Below, in pieces: positions 1 to 8,862 of a DNA stretch of 64,000 nucleotides (the first letter of the stretch is position 1; every line of letters begins with the position of its first letter). Source of the stretch: Piezodorus guildinii (lineage: Eukaryota > Arthropoda > Insecta > Hemiptera > Pentatomidae); NCBI GenBank assembly GCA_023052935.1, contig CM041294.1, positions 89,152,116 to 89,216,115 of the forward strand, read 5' to 3'. The translations under genes and the position numbers were made by a program. The notes below the pieces were generated by a model. That model made no database searches and was not told the origin of the DNA. It saw only the letters and a program-made list of their open reading frames with translations.

Positions 1-146
1 CATTTTACAAGAGGTCTCGAGGCCACTGCCGTTTCAACCTTCTAGGAGGATGGTAAGGATGTGTGGAGCTGGATAAGGATTGAGCTAGGGGATTAGGGTG
101 ATGGATAAGGTTCTGATGGAATTTAGAGAATTTTAATGGTATAATT
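1..146 (-). mobile_element. LINE-A 3' fragment, runs off left edge
   Basis: On the minus strand this matches the end of LINE-A ORF2 (the Pro-Pro-Arg-Arg-Leu-Lys-Arg C-terminus) as seen in the two full copies at 4750-7434 and 20769-23453. The same stretch recurs in the minus copy near 59970-60080. The 3' UTR side lies outside the window. Small differences from the intact copies mark it as an old fragment. Confidence 0.8.
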
Positions 147-346
147 AATCGATTTTAGTAATTTCGATAAAAAAATCTTGTGTTGCCCGCATCACCGATT
201 TCCGCTACTTCGGATTACTGGAAAAGAAGCTCTGATTACACAGTATATTATATAGTTTTTAATATTTTATTCAAATTTACTTAATGTATTTATTAATTTC
301 TTAGTTGTGAATTTCAAAGAAAACCATATCCCTGTTATAAACTATA

Positions 347-347
<1 letters not shown>

Positions 348-404
<57 letters not shown>

Positions 405-421
405 ATATTATATATATATAT
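348..421. repeat. (TA)n microsatellite
   Basis: An almost pure TA run with two phase slips. The apparent Tyr-Ile repeat reading frames over it are artefacts. The surrounding bases 147-771 show no other recognisable feature. Confidence 0.95.
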
Positions 422-771
422 TAACGCGGAATAACAAGTTAATAAAGATAGTTGCGAACCACAAGAAAAATATTTTCCTAAGCCGAATTTTCCGAGTATT
501 ACATAAGTTTTCACAAGAGCCCTGTTATGGTAAGACAATATTTGCTTTATCAAGAGCTCTAAACCACCACACTACCAGAACTGACAGAGAACCGATTAGC
601 AGAAGTAAACATCAGAATCAAGTCCTGGACTTACACTGTGGTTAATAGGGTTCACAGTTTATGCCCTTATCTTACGTCTGTCTCATTGTGGTAAAAGTAT
701 TTTCACTTTCGAGGTCTACGGTTTCTAATTCCTTTATTACAGCGAAGTTGTTTGTGTCTTATTGTAGCATT

Positions 772-1290
772 TCCATTTTCACTTAAAATTAACGTAAGGA
801 AAAGTATTGCAATTGTGAAAAAAAAAATCACACAGTTTAGGCTCATCTGAGTCCAGATTACCAAGTCCCGCAATAACTTCTGTGTGCATGTCTAGCTTTA
901 AGTTTTATGAAACTGAAATTTCGATGTTTAGAAGCGTATATGCCCAAGATTTTACTGCAACAAAATCAGAGAACCGAATTAGTCACTTTGTACTATGCAT
1001 ATTGCTCATTTATATAATTATATAAAATAATAATAAAAATACCTCAAACGATTTTAATTAAACTTGCTCGAAAATGACCCAAGTGGTTCAGACCTGATAA
1101 AGAAAAAAACAAAAACTTCCTTTATCTATGTAAATTGATCGAGCTTTAACATCATGCAAATTTCATCCATTGAAATATTCTAATTGGCCTCAAGTTCCCA
1201 TATTTTTCATTTGTTTAGCTTGAAGTATCAGTAATTTTGTATATTCGAAAAAAATAACCATTTCATGTTTTTAGAATTGATGAAAAACGG
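772..1290 (-). mobile_element. E1 repeat, degenerate copy
   Basis: Reading the minus strand, blocks shared with the E1 copies at 38.3, 44.4 and 57.5 kb are visible in the same order: the right-end TTTCACTTA-like terminus, the block ending in AAGTATTGC, the altered ACCAAGTCCCG block, and the ACGATTTTAATTAAAC and TTAACATCAT blocks. Divergence is high and the left terminus is not recognisable. Bases 1291-1504 hold nothing I can name. Confidence 0.6.
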
Positions 1291-1805
1291 TTAAACAGAC
1301 TATAGTAGAACGGAAATGATAACTTACTGCAGAAAAAAAGAGCAATCATATTTTTCATGTATTATCATGTAACGCAGGAAAGCTTGCAATTTTAGAAAAA
1401 TGTCATTTCATATATAAAGTTGTATAATGTAACAGAGTGTGATGAAAAGTCAATGAAACCAGGTAATTGTAGTAGAAAATAATTTCAGTCGTTTAAGTAT
1501 TTTTAAACATATGTTTCCATCGAAGCTCATTCTAATTATTTAACGTTTTTTTCTTAAGTTATCTAAAAGTGTTAAAATCAATTTAACAATATATGTGAGT
1601 GAATGTCGTGTGTTTCTCGCACCAGATTGTAATTTGTAATATTTATTATAACTTTTTTTAAAACTAACAGGAAAAAAAATTCGATGTAGCTTACCATGTA
1701 GAATTTAGGGTGATTTGTATGATAAGGGGTTCTAATGATGAATTTCTTCATCAAAAGATCTTTTATGGTCGTATATAGATAATATATTTATTTATTCGGA
1801 TATAT

Positions 1806-2102
1806 AGTCACGCCACCATGAGGCCATAGTGCACCTGCAGATAACACCATATTCCTTGAATCTTATTCAGCAGTCCTATTAACCTTTATATACCCTGTCC
1901 CTTCTCCCAGGACACACACTCTCACTCACACTCGCACTCTCTTCAAGTCCTCGCAGTAATTACGGTACGTCAGACCTAGTATAGCCATATTGTTATTATC
2001 AAGATTGTCATTATTGTCTTTTAAAGTGTTATTATCGATATTTTGTAACTTTTGAATAAATAAAATATTTTTTTTACAATAACGAGTACGAACACCAAAA
2101 TT
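1806..2102 (+). repeat. Gypsy LTR, extra copy in the left arm
   Basis: 297 bp, identical to the LTRs at 8206-8502 and 15407-15703. It starts AGTCACGCC and ends CCAAAATT. A TATA-like TTTATATA lies in the first third and AATAAA near the end. Since it came with the large duplication, it is a third LTR without its own provirus. Its promoter would now read through a gag fragment into LINE-A. Confidence 0.92.
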
Positions 2103-2462
2103 GGCGCCAAAATAGGGACTGCATATTTTTATCGCAGTTTTAAGAACCGAGTTTCCGCAGATCCGAACTTTTTCCGCAAATCCAGAATTAGGACTACCGC
2201 CTAGGATTCCTCACCTGTGAAGACTCAAGATTTTGGCTTACCTACCGAGGACTACCAACTTCGAGATCTTCAGATTCTGGACGAGTTCACTCACCCCGAG
2301 CATCTCGCAACGCAGGCAAAGTCTCTTATCTGCACTCAACCTTGGCCGGACTTCACTGTCGTCAGGTATCCAGCTCAAGGACAGATCTTCACACCCCGTC
2401 GAAGATTATTTTGACAGCGTACTCAATTTTTGTAAGTTAATTTCCTTTACTATTGTAATTTT

Positions 2463-3121
2463 ATGTCTGATGATTATTTAAATTCTTTAATCCTGCGAGT
2501 AAATAATTTAACATTAACTACAAATATGGCAAGCTTTCAAATTAAATCGGCAGACTACGATCATATCCCTAATTTTAATGGAAATCCACACAATCTGTTA
2601 AAATTCGTGACAGTTTGTAGACAAGTTTACCAAATCGTGTGTAAACCGGACAACTCGTTTAAGGAACTAAACGAACAAAGATTATTAAGTAAACTTTTAG
2701 CAAAACTTACGGATGAAGCTGATTATATAAATACAACGTGCGAATTTAGTCGTGTTGAAGAATTACTAAATTATCTCGAAAGAACCTTCAGAGACAGCCG
2801 CTCAATTGAACAATTATCGCATGAACTATTTAATAACAAAATACATCATAAGGAACACCCTCTTGATTTCCTTCAAAGAATTGATAAGATCCGCACTTTA
2901 ATAATTTCTAAACATCGGATAGAAAACACACCAAATAGAGAAACAATTATTAGCGCATTAGAGAAAAGTATTCTTTATTTTTTTTACACTAACATGCCCC
3001 TTCACATAAGAACATATCTTATGACTAAAGCAGAAAAATTAAGAACATTAGATGATTTGAGAAATTTAATTCAGAATGAGAACCATCTACTCTTCGATGA
3101 CCTCATAAATTCGGGAAATAT
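2463..3121 (+). pseudogene. gag: gag fragment of the gypsy element, cut by LINE-A
   Basis: It encodes the first 219 residues of the gag protein found intact at 8863-9993, then runs into the LINE-A 5' end and stops a few codons later. It lacks the basic Asn/Gln-rich C-terminal half and the frameshift site. It belongs to the left arm of the direct repeat. The splice-donor-like GTAAGT at 2432-2437 is also duplicated. Confidence 0.9.
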
Positions 3122-3436
3122 CAGCTGATGCGCCAGATGGTAACAGTCGCACTTAACTTCGTCTCTGAGATTTTTGATTTTTCAAAAGGATTTTCATCGA
3201 TTCCAGTCTCGAAAAAGCTGCCAGCTTTTTGGACATCAAAAGCAGTAAGGTTTGGAGTATTATTTTGGTAAGCAGAGTAATTTTTTTTTACCGCAAACAG
3301 TGAATGCAGAGTCAATAGGCTTGACACAAAGGGTAGCCATATTTCCTCATATCAGCTGATTGCTGGTATTGGGAATATATACTTATTACTTGTTTCCCTT
3401 TAACATTCTTATATTACTATCTTTTTTTTATATGAA

Positions 3437-4651
3437 ATGCGATATTTTCATCAAGTGATGTCTTCTAAAACGGCAAGTAAAAGATCAAGATCAGCAGGTT
3501 CAAATTCGTCTCCCACTAAACAAAGACCCCGTCGTGATAACAATAAGAAGTTACCAACACAAGCGAACCCTTCAAGTAACACTTTGAAATCTGAACCCCA
3601 GCCTGGCCCATCATCACAGGAGATGACAGATGAATCTCCTTTTTTCACACCGAATCCATTTCAAATCCTCCATAGTGAAAAAGAAGACATGGAATCTGCC
3701 CCTACACCAAGGGAACCACCACCTCCCCCGATATTTGTCAAAAATATTAAAAATTTTCAACTTCTTTGTGCACAACTTAATAAATTAACCAACCCTGGTA
3801 GCTACTCATGTCTGAATCGAACAAATGACACTAAAATATCTCCGGATAGTGCTGAAACCTACAGGAAAGTAGTAAAATATCTGACAGACACCAAGGCCGA
3901 GTTCCATACTTATCAGCTACGCCAGGAGAGAGCACTGAGGGTTGTAATAAGAAACTTGCATCCCTCTACACCAACTGAAGTTATTAAAGAAGAACTGATG
4001 GAGATGGGATATAAGGTGCGCCAAGTCACCAACGTTTTGAAAGATAAAGTTCAACTTCCAATGTTTTTTGTTGATCTAGAACCATCGACAGGAGTCGAAA
4101 AAATCTACGATCTTAAACGACTGTACTACAGCTGTGTAAGAGTTGAGAAGCCCTACATGAAGAAGGATATAGTCCAATGCCATAATTGTCAGGCATATGG
4201 CCATACTAAATCTTATTGCCACCATATACCACGCTGTGTGAAATGCGGAGAAGAGCATAGGACAGGAGAATGCACTAAACCGAAGTCATCACCCGCAGTA
4301 TGTGCTCATTGCCTCAAGGACCATCCAGCCAACTACAAGGGATGCCAAATATATAAAAATCTAAAGACCAGATTTCAAAAACCTCAAGAACCAGAAACAG
4401 CAAGAATAACAAGATCTAGAAGAGAACCATCTAAATTTGTAGATTCCAATGTTTCATTTGCCCACTTACTTGGAGGTGGGGACCAGAGTAATGAAGCCGA
4501 GGCCCTGCCGAAACAACGTTTACCTCAGCATAATCCACCTATTCCACAACAAACTATTCCTCAAAATTTTCCTATTCTTCAAAAAACTCCTCAACATCAA
4601 ATTCCCATATCCCTTCTCCATCAAATGTCACAGACCTTACCAGTCTCATGA
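3437..4651 (+). CDS. LINE-A ORF1, gag-like zinc-knuckle RNA-binding protein
   Basis: 404 aa. By family knowledge, Jockey-clade ORF1 proteins bind element RNA and form the ribonucleoprotein. The N-terminal ~90 residues are Ser/Pro/basic and probably disordered. Residues ~170-240 match the domain often found next to insect zinc knuckles (PRE_C2HC type). Three knuckles follow: CHNCQAYGHTKSYC, CVKCGEEHRTGEC and CAHCLKDHPANYKGC. The start is the ATG in the context MRYFHQVMSS, identical in copy 2. Compared with copy 2 (438 aa), one base is missing at about 4602-4604, so the last ~45 residues are replaced by a short frameshifted tail. The original stop would have been the TAA at 4747-4749, abutting the ORF2 ATG. 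Confidence 0.88.
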   Translation: MRYFHQVMSSKTASKRSRSAGSNSSPTKQRPRRDNNKKLPTQANPSSNTLKSEPQPGPSSQEMTDESPFFTPNPFQILHSEKEDMESAPTPREPPPPPIFVKNIKNFQLLCAQLNKLTNPGSYSCLNRTNDTKISPDSAETYRKVVKYLTDTKAEFHTYQLRQERALRVVIRNLHPSTPTEVIKEELMEMGYKVRQVTNVLKDKVQLPMFFVDLEPSTGVEKIYDLKRLYYSCVRVEKPYMKKDIVQCHNCQAYGHTKSYCHHIPRCVKCGEEHRTGECTKPKSSPAVCAHCLKDHPANYKGCQIYKNLKTRFQKPQEPETARITRSRREPSKFVDSNVSFAHLLGGGDQSNEAEALPKQRLPQHNPPIPQQTIPQNFPILQKTPQHQIPISLLHQMSQTLPVS

Positions 4652-4749
4652 CATCCTTCATCTCCGAAATCAAATCCCTTGTTATGCCTCTAATATCACT
4701 CCTTACGAACCTTGTATCAAATCTCGTTCCTGCCTTACAAAAACCATAA

Positions 4750-7434
4750 ATGACCTCACCTAATTCCTTATCCATTCTCCTTTGGAATGCGAATGGTGTT
4801 AGAAATCACACTGACGAACTGACAGCGTTTTTGCAAGACAAAACAATTGACGTTGCACTTATTACTGAAACTAGACTAACCACTAAACAGCTTTTCAAAA
4901 TACCGCAGTACGTAACATACCGTACAGACCACCCAGACGGCAAAGCTCATGCCGGTTCTGCTATCATTGTCCACCAATCCCTCTCTCATCATTTACTTCC
5001 ACTTCCTACCTATGATTTCCTGCAAGCCACAGCAATAGTAATCAAGACTTTTTCCTATCCGGTAACTATTACATCAGCATATTGCCCTCCCAAACACTCC
5101 ATTTCCAACACCGAATTTGCATCCTTCCTGGATTCCTTAGGAAATCATTTTATTCTGGGTGGAGATCTAAACGCCAAGCACCAGCAGTGGGGTTCTAGAA
5201 CCACGAATTCTCGTGGAAGAAATTTGCTGACTGCTCTAAATTCCCAAAATTTTAACCTCATACCTCCTGACTCCCCTACCTACTGGCCAACAGATCCTAA
5301 CCGTAATCCAGATATCCTCGACTTCTTCATCCACAGCGGATTAGGCTCCCTGAACTATTCCGTAACTCGCCTTGATGAACTATCCTCTGACCATAGTCCA
5401 CTGATCCTTAAAGTATCTCTAACTCCTATTCCGAAACCCATTCCACCATCATTTATCCGAGGCCCTGTCAACTGGAACCTCTTCCGCCAAATCCTCACCG
5501 ATAATATTGACCTCAGTGTGACCCTCAAAACACCGGATGACCTTGATGATTCCGTCTACTCGTTTACAACCGCCATTCAGCAAGCTGTCTGGACTGCCTC
5601 CTCTCCTAAGCACTCCAATAGAACTCCTCAGCAAAACCATTTACCTCAACACCTAGCTGACCTCATCCATGCAAAACGCCGAGCCAGATCATTATGGCAA
5701 AGAACCCGACACCCAACAGATCGCCGCTCCTATAACTTTTATTGTAGGCAATTAAAGCGGGAGTTGGCGACCTTCCGTTCCCAGTCCTTTAATTCCTACC
5801 TCTCCTCTCTAACAGCTCGAGATAATTCCCTGTGGAATGTGACCAAAAAGATCCTAAAATACCATAATGTTTCCCATCCTCTCCGGGGTGGTGATGACTC
5901 CTGGGCTGCGTCTGATGAAGATAAAGCCGAGGAATTCGCCACACACCTCTCCAAAGTATTCACTCCTCACCCGGAATCCAACAGAAATCATACCACAACA
6001 GTTCAAGAATTCCTTTTCTCACCAATACCTCTTTCCCTACCTCCTAAAGCTATTAATCCATCTGAGGTGAAATATCTTCTTCAAAAACTGACCTTTCGTA
6101 AATCTCCTGGACACGATCTCCTTACCCCCCAGATCCTGCGACAACTTCCCCAGAAAGCCATTATTTTTCTTACATACATCTACAACTGCATCCTTCGCAC
6201 CACCTATTTTCCTCTCTTATGGAAACATTCCACAATCATTCTATTCCTAAAACCAGGTAAACCTTCCAGTAACACTTCATCCTACAGACCTATAAGTCTA
6301 CTCCCCATCCTCTCAAAAATCTTCGAAAAGCTCCTTCTAAAACGAATCCTGCCTATATTAGAATCTCACAACCTTCCTTCCCACCAGTTTGGTTTCCGTT
6401 CTCATCATTCCACTGTTCAACAAGGACTCCGAGTTGTAGACCATATTTCCTCAGCCCTCGAATGTAAAGAGTATTGTTCTGGTGCGTTTCTGGACATAGC
6501 GCAAGCTTTTGACCGGGTATGGCACGCTGGATTACTCTTCAAGCTTAAAACGCATTTACCCCAGTCTCTCTACCTCATTCTAAGATCCTATCTCTCAAAC
6601 CGCTCCTTCCAAGTACGCTGTGGTGTAGAATTTTCCAACTTTTATCCCGTTGAGGCCGGTGTTCCTCAGGGCAGCGTCCTGGGACCCGTTCTCTACATCC
6701 TTTACACCGCTGATATTCCTAATCATCCTGACACCTTTCTGGCAACATTTGCAGATGACACCGCCATCCTATCATCCAGTTCCGATCCCGAAACCGCATC
6801 CTTAATCCTGCAAAGACACCTTTGTCTTATCAAAGACTGGTGTGGTGCTTGGCGCATAAAGGTGAACGAGGCCAAATGCAAACATGTAACCTTCACTCTT
6901 CGACGAAACTCCTGTCCGCCAGTTTACTTCAATTCCATTCCTATTCCTCCTTCAGATACAGTCCGCTATCTTGGCTTACTACTAGACAAAAGACTGACGT
7001 GGAACCCACATACAAGACTTAAAAGAAAAGAACTCAATCGACGATTCGGACAGTTATACAGACTGTTAAACAGAAAATCTGAACTTACAGTTGACAACAA
7101 ATTATTAATTTATAAGACAATACTGAAGCCCATCTGGACCTACGGACTTGAACTGTGGGGGACAGCTAAACGTTCTAACATCAAACGCATTCAATCCTTT
7201 CAATCCAAAGTCCTCCGAATAATAGTAAATGCTCCTTATTATGTATCCAACTATACCTTGCACCATGACCTTAATGTTCCATTTATTTCAGACCTAATTC
7301 CATCCAAATTTTCCAAATTCCATCAGAACCTCATTCATCATCCTAATCCTTTAGCACGATCCCTATCCAGCTCCACTCATCCATACAACCCACCTAGAAG
7401 GTTAAAACGGCAGTGGCCCCGAGATATATTGTAA
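4750..7434 (+). CDS. LINE-A ORF2, endonuclease and reverse transcriptase
   Basis: 894 aa, no internal stops. The N-terminal part is an APE-type endonuclease: WNANG with N15, TET with E40, GGDLNAKH with D139, and SDHSP with D214/H215. It nicks the target for target-primed reverse transcription. The RT follows: SYRPISLL, the HQFGFR block, motif A LDIAQAFD (D582, D588), motif B GVPQGSVLGP, motif C FADD (D669, D670), then LGLLLDKRLTW and a basic C-terminus. There is no RNase H domain, as expected for Jockey. The ATG directly follows a TAA (TAAATG), so translation after ORF1 probably needs reinitiation or readthrough. All catalytic residues seen are intact. Confidence 0.95.
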   Translation: MTSPNSLSILLWNANGVRNHTDELTAFLQDKTIDVALITETRLTTKQLFKIPQYVTYRTDHPDGKAHAGSAIIVHQSLSHHLLPLPTYDFLQATAIVIKTFSYPVTITSAYCPPKHSISNTEFASFLDSLGNHFILGGDLNAKHQQWGSRTTNSRGRNLLTALNSQNFNLIPPDSPTYWPTDPNRNPDILDFFIHSGLGSLNYSVTRLDELSSDHSPLILKVSLTPIPKPIPPSFIRGPVNWNLFRQILTDNIDLSVTLKTPDDLDDSVYSFTTAIQQAVWTASSPKHSNRTPQQNHLPQHLADLIHAKRRARSLWQRTRHPTDRRSYNFYCRQLKRELATFRSQSFNSYLSSLTARDNSLWNVTKKILKYHNVSHPLRGGDDSWAASDEDKAEEFATHLSKVFTPHPESNRNHTTTVQEFLFSPIPLSLPPKAINPSEVKYLLQKLTFRKSPGHDLLTPQILRQLPQKAIIFLTYIYNCILRTTYFPLLWKHSTIILFLKPGKPSSNTSSYRPISLLPILSKIFEKLLLKRILPILESHNLPSHQFGFRSHHSTVQQGLRVVDHISSALECKEYCSGAFLDIAQAFDRVWHAGLLFKLKTHLPQSLYLILRSYLSNRSFQVRCGVEFSNFYPVEAGVPQGSVLGPVLYILYTADIPNHPDTFLATFADDTAILSSSSDPETASLILQRHLCLIKDWCGAWRIKVNEAKCKHVTFTLRRNSCPPVYFNSIPIPPSDTVRYLGLLLDKRLTWNPHTRLKRKELNRRFGQLYRLLNRKSELTVDNKLLIYKTILKPIWTYGLELWGTAKRSNIKRIQSFQSKVLRIIVNAPYYVSNYTLHHDLNVPFISDLIPSKFSKFHQNLIHHPNPLARSLSSSTHPYNPPRRLKRQWPRDIL

Positions 7435-7859
7435 ATACATATGATGGAGTTCTGACACTGGTCAGATTCTCCTCTCAAGTGTGGTGTGATTGTGGCTATG
7501 GCGCCCTCACTTAGCTTCCGCTGGCTCTCACCAGTGATGCGGCTGAGAGGGAGGCGCTGGGATCCTTTGGACTATGCTTGTCCTTCCACAAGTGGGGGGA
7601 CAAGCCCCGTCCGGGGTTCCCGAGCTGATTGTAAATATTGTACATAGGTATGAATGTGACATGTTTTGTTTATTTATTTGTTAACTTCATTTATTTGTAT
7701 TTATTTTGTCTACTTAATTTTGTTATTGTATACGTTTACTTATTTTGATTTTATTTTATGTAATTTGACTTTCCTTTTGTTTATATTGTAAATATTGTAT
7801 GAATGAGATCCTGTAGCACTATTATTATTGTCTATTATGACAAATTGTAATATATACGA

Positions 7860-7908
<49 letters not shown>

Positions 7909-8205
7909 ATATGTTTCCATCGAAGCTCATTCTAATTATTTAACGTTTTTTTCTTAAGTTATCTAAAAGTGTTAAAATCAATTTAACAATATATGTGAGT
8001 GAATGTCGTGTGTTTCTCGCACCAGATTGTAATTTGTAATATTTATTATAACTTTTTTTAAAACTAACAGGAAAAAAAATTCGATGTAGCTTACCATGTA
8101 GAATTTAGGGTGATTTGTATGATAAGGGGTTCTAATGATGAATTTCTTCATCAAAAGATCTTTTATGGTCGTATATAGATAATATATTTATTTATTCGGA
8201 TATAT

Positions 8206-8502
8206 AGTCACGCCACCATGAGGCCATAGTGCACCTGCAGATAACACCATATTCCTTGAATCTTATTCAGCAGTCCTATTAACCTTTATATACCCTGTCC
8301 CTTCTCCCAGGACACACACTCTCACTCACACTCGCACTCTCTTCAAGTCCTCGCAGTAATTACGGTACGTCAGACCTAGTATAGCCATATTGTTATTATC
8401 AAGATTGTCATTATTGTCTTTTAAAGTGTTATTATCGATATTTTGTAACTTTTGAATAAATAAAATATTTTTTTTACAATAACGAGTACGAACACCAAAA
8501 TT
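8206..8502 (+). repeat. Gypsy 5' LTR
   Basis: 297 bp, begins AGT and ends ATT, a style common in insect gypsy/errantivirus LTRs. The TATA-like TTTATATA is at 8285-8292 and AATAAA (AATAAATAAAATA) at about 8456-8466, giving the usual U3-R-U5 layout. It is identical to the 3' LTR at 15407-15703. Confidence 0.95.
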
Positions 8503-8519
8503 GGCGCCAAAATAGGGAC
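8502..8519 (+). other. Primer-binding site, tRNA-Lys-like
   Basis: TGGCGCC starts at the last LTR base and is followed by AAAATAGGGAC. The first seven bases fit the complement of a tRNA-Lys 3' end, and the match then weakens to about 13 of 18. The same site is duplicated at 2102. Confidence 0.65.
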
Positions 8520-8831
8520 TGCATATTTTTATCGCAGTTTTAAGAACCGAGTTTCCGCAGATCCGAACTTTTTCCGCAAATCCAGAATTAGGACTACCGC
8601 CTAGGATTCCTCACCTGTGAAGACTCAAGATTTTGGCTTACCTACCGAGGACTACCAACTTCGAGATCTTCAGATTCTGGACGAGTTCACTCACCCCGAG
8701 CATCTCGCAACGCAGGCAAAGTCTCTTATCTGCACTCAACCTTGGCCGGACTTCACTGTCGTCAGGTATCCAGCTCAAGGACAGATCTTCACACCCCGTC
8801 GAAGATTATTTTGACAGCGTACTCAATTTTT

Positions 8832-8837
8832 GTAAGT
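8832..8837 (+). promoter_or_regulatory. Candidate splice donor in the leader (for env mRNA)
   Basis: A perfect GTAAGT lies 31 bases upstream of the gag ATG. Envelope-bearing gypsy elements make env from a spliced RNA. A plausible acceptor is the AG at 13736-13737 (GTTACAG), placed so that the next ATG at 13750 opens the env signal peptide. The pairing is inferred. Confidence 0.45.
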
Positions 8838-8862
8838 TAATTTCCTTTACTATTGTAATTTT

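Larger units (their letters stand above)
1505..3121. repeat. Left arm of ~1.6-kb perfect direct repeat
   Basis: It is repeated at a constant offset of 6400 bases at 7905-9521. Every stretch I compared is identical. The first three bases are ambiguous because they abut the poly(A). The repeat carries about 300 bp of flanking DNA, a gypsy LTR, the leader and the first part of gag. Its right end is exactly the first base before LINE-A copy 1. The right arm begins exactly after that LINE's poly(A) tail. Confidence 0.95.
3122..7907 (+). mobile_element. LINE-A copy 1, full-length Jockey-clade retrotransposon
   Basis: About 4.8 kb: a 5' UTR of 315 bp beginning CAGCTGATGCGC (same terminus as copy 2 at 19132), ORF1, ORF2, a 3' UTR with a GC-rich block (7440-7620), AATAAA at 7859, and an uninterrupted run of about 46 A. 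It lies inside gypsy gag and is flanked by the 1.6-kb direct repeat. The long pure A tail and the identical flanks point to a very recent insertion. Clade assignment rests on the gag-like ORF1 plus an endonuclease-RT ORF2 without RNase H. Confidence 0.93.

Noticed and set aside
307..645. Reading frames full of Tyr-Ile repeats (also at 43.3 and 63.7 kb)
   Set aside because: They are produced by (TA)n microsatellites, on both strands, with no coding support around them.
2217..2481. Small ORFs in the gypsy leader (also 8617-8881)
   Set aside because: They start at GTG or TTG, overlap each other, and sit in the 5' leader; no family or conservation is visible.
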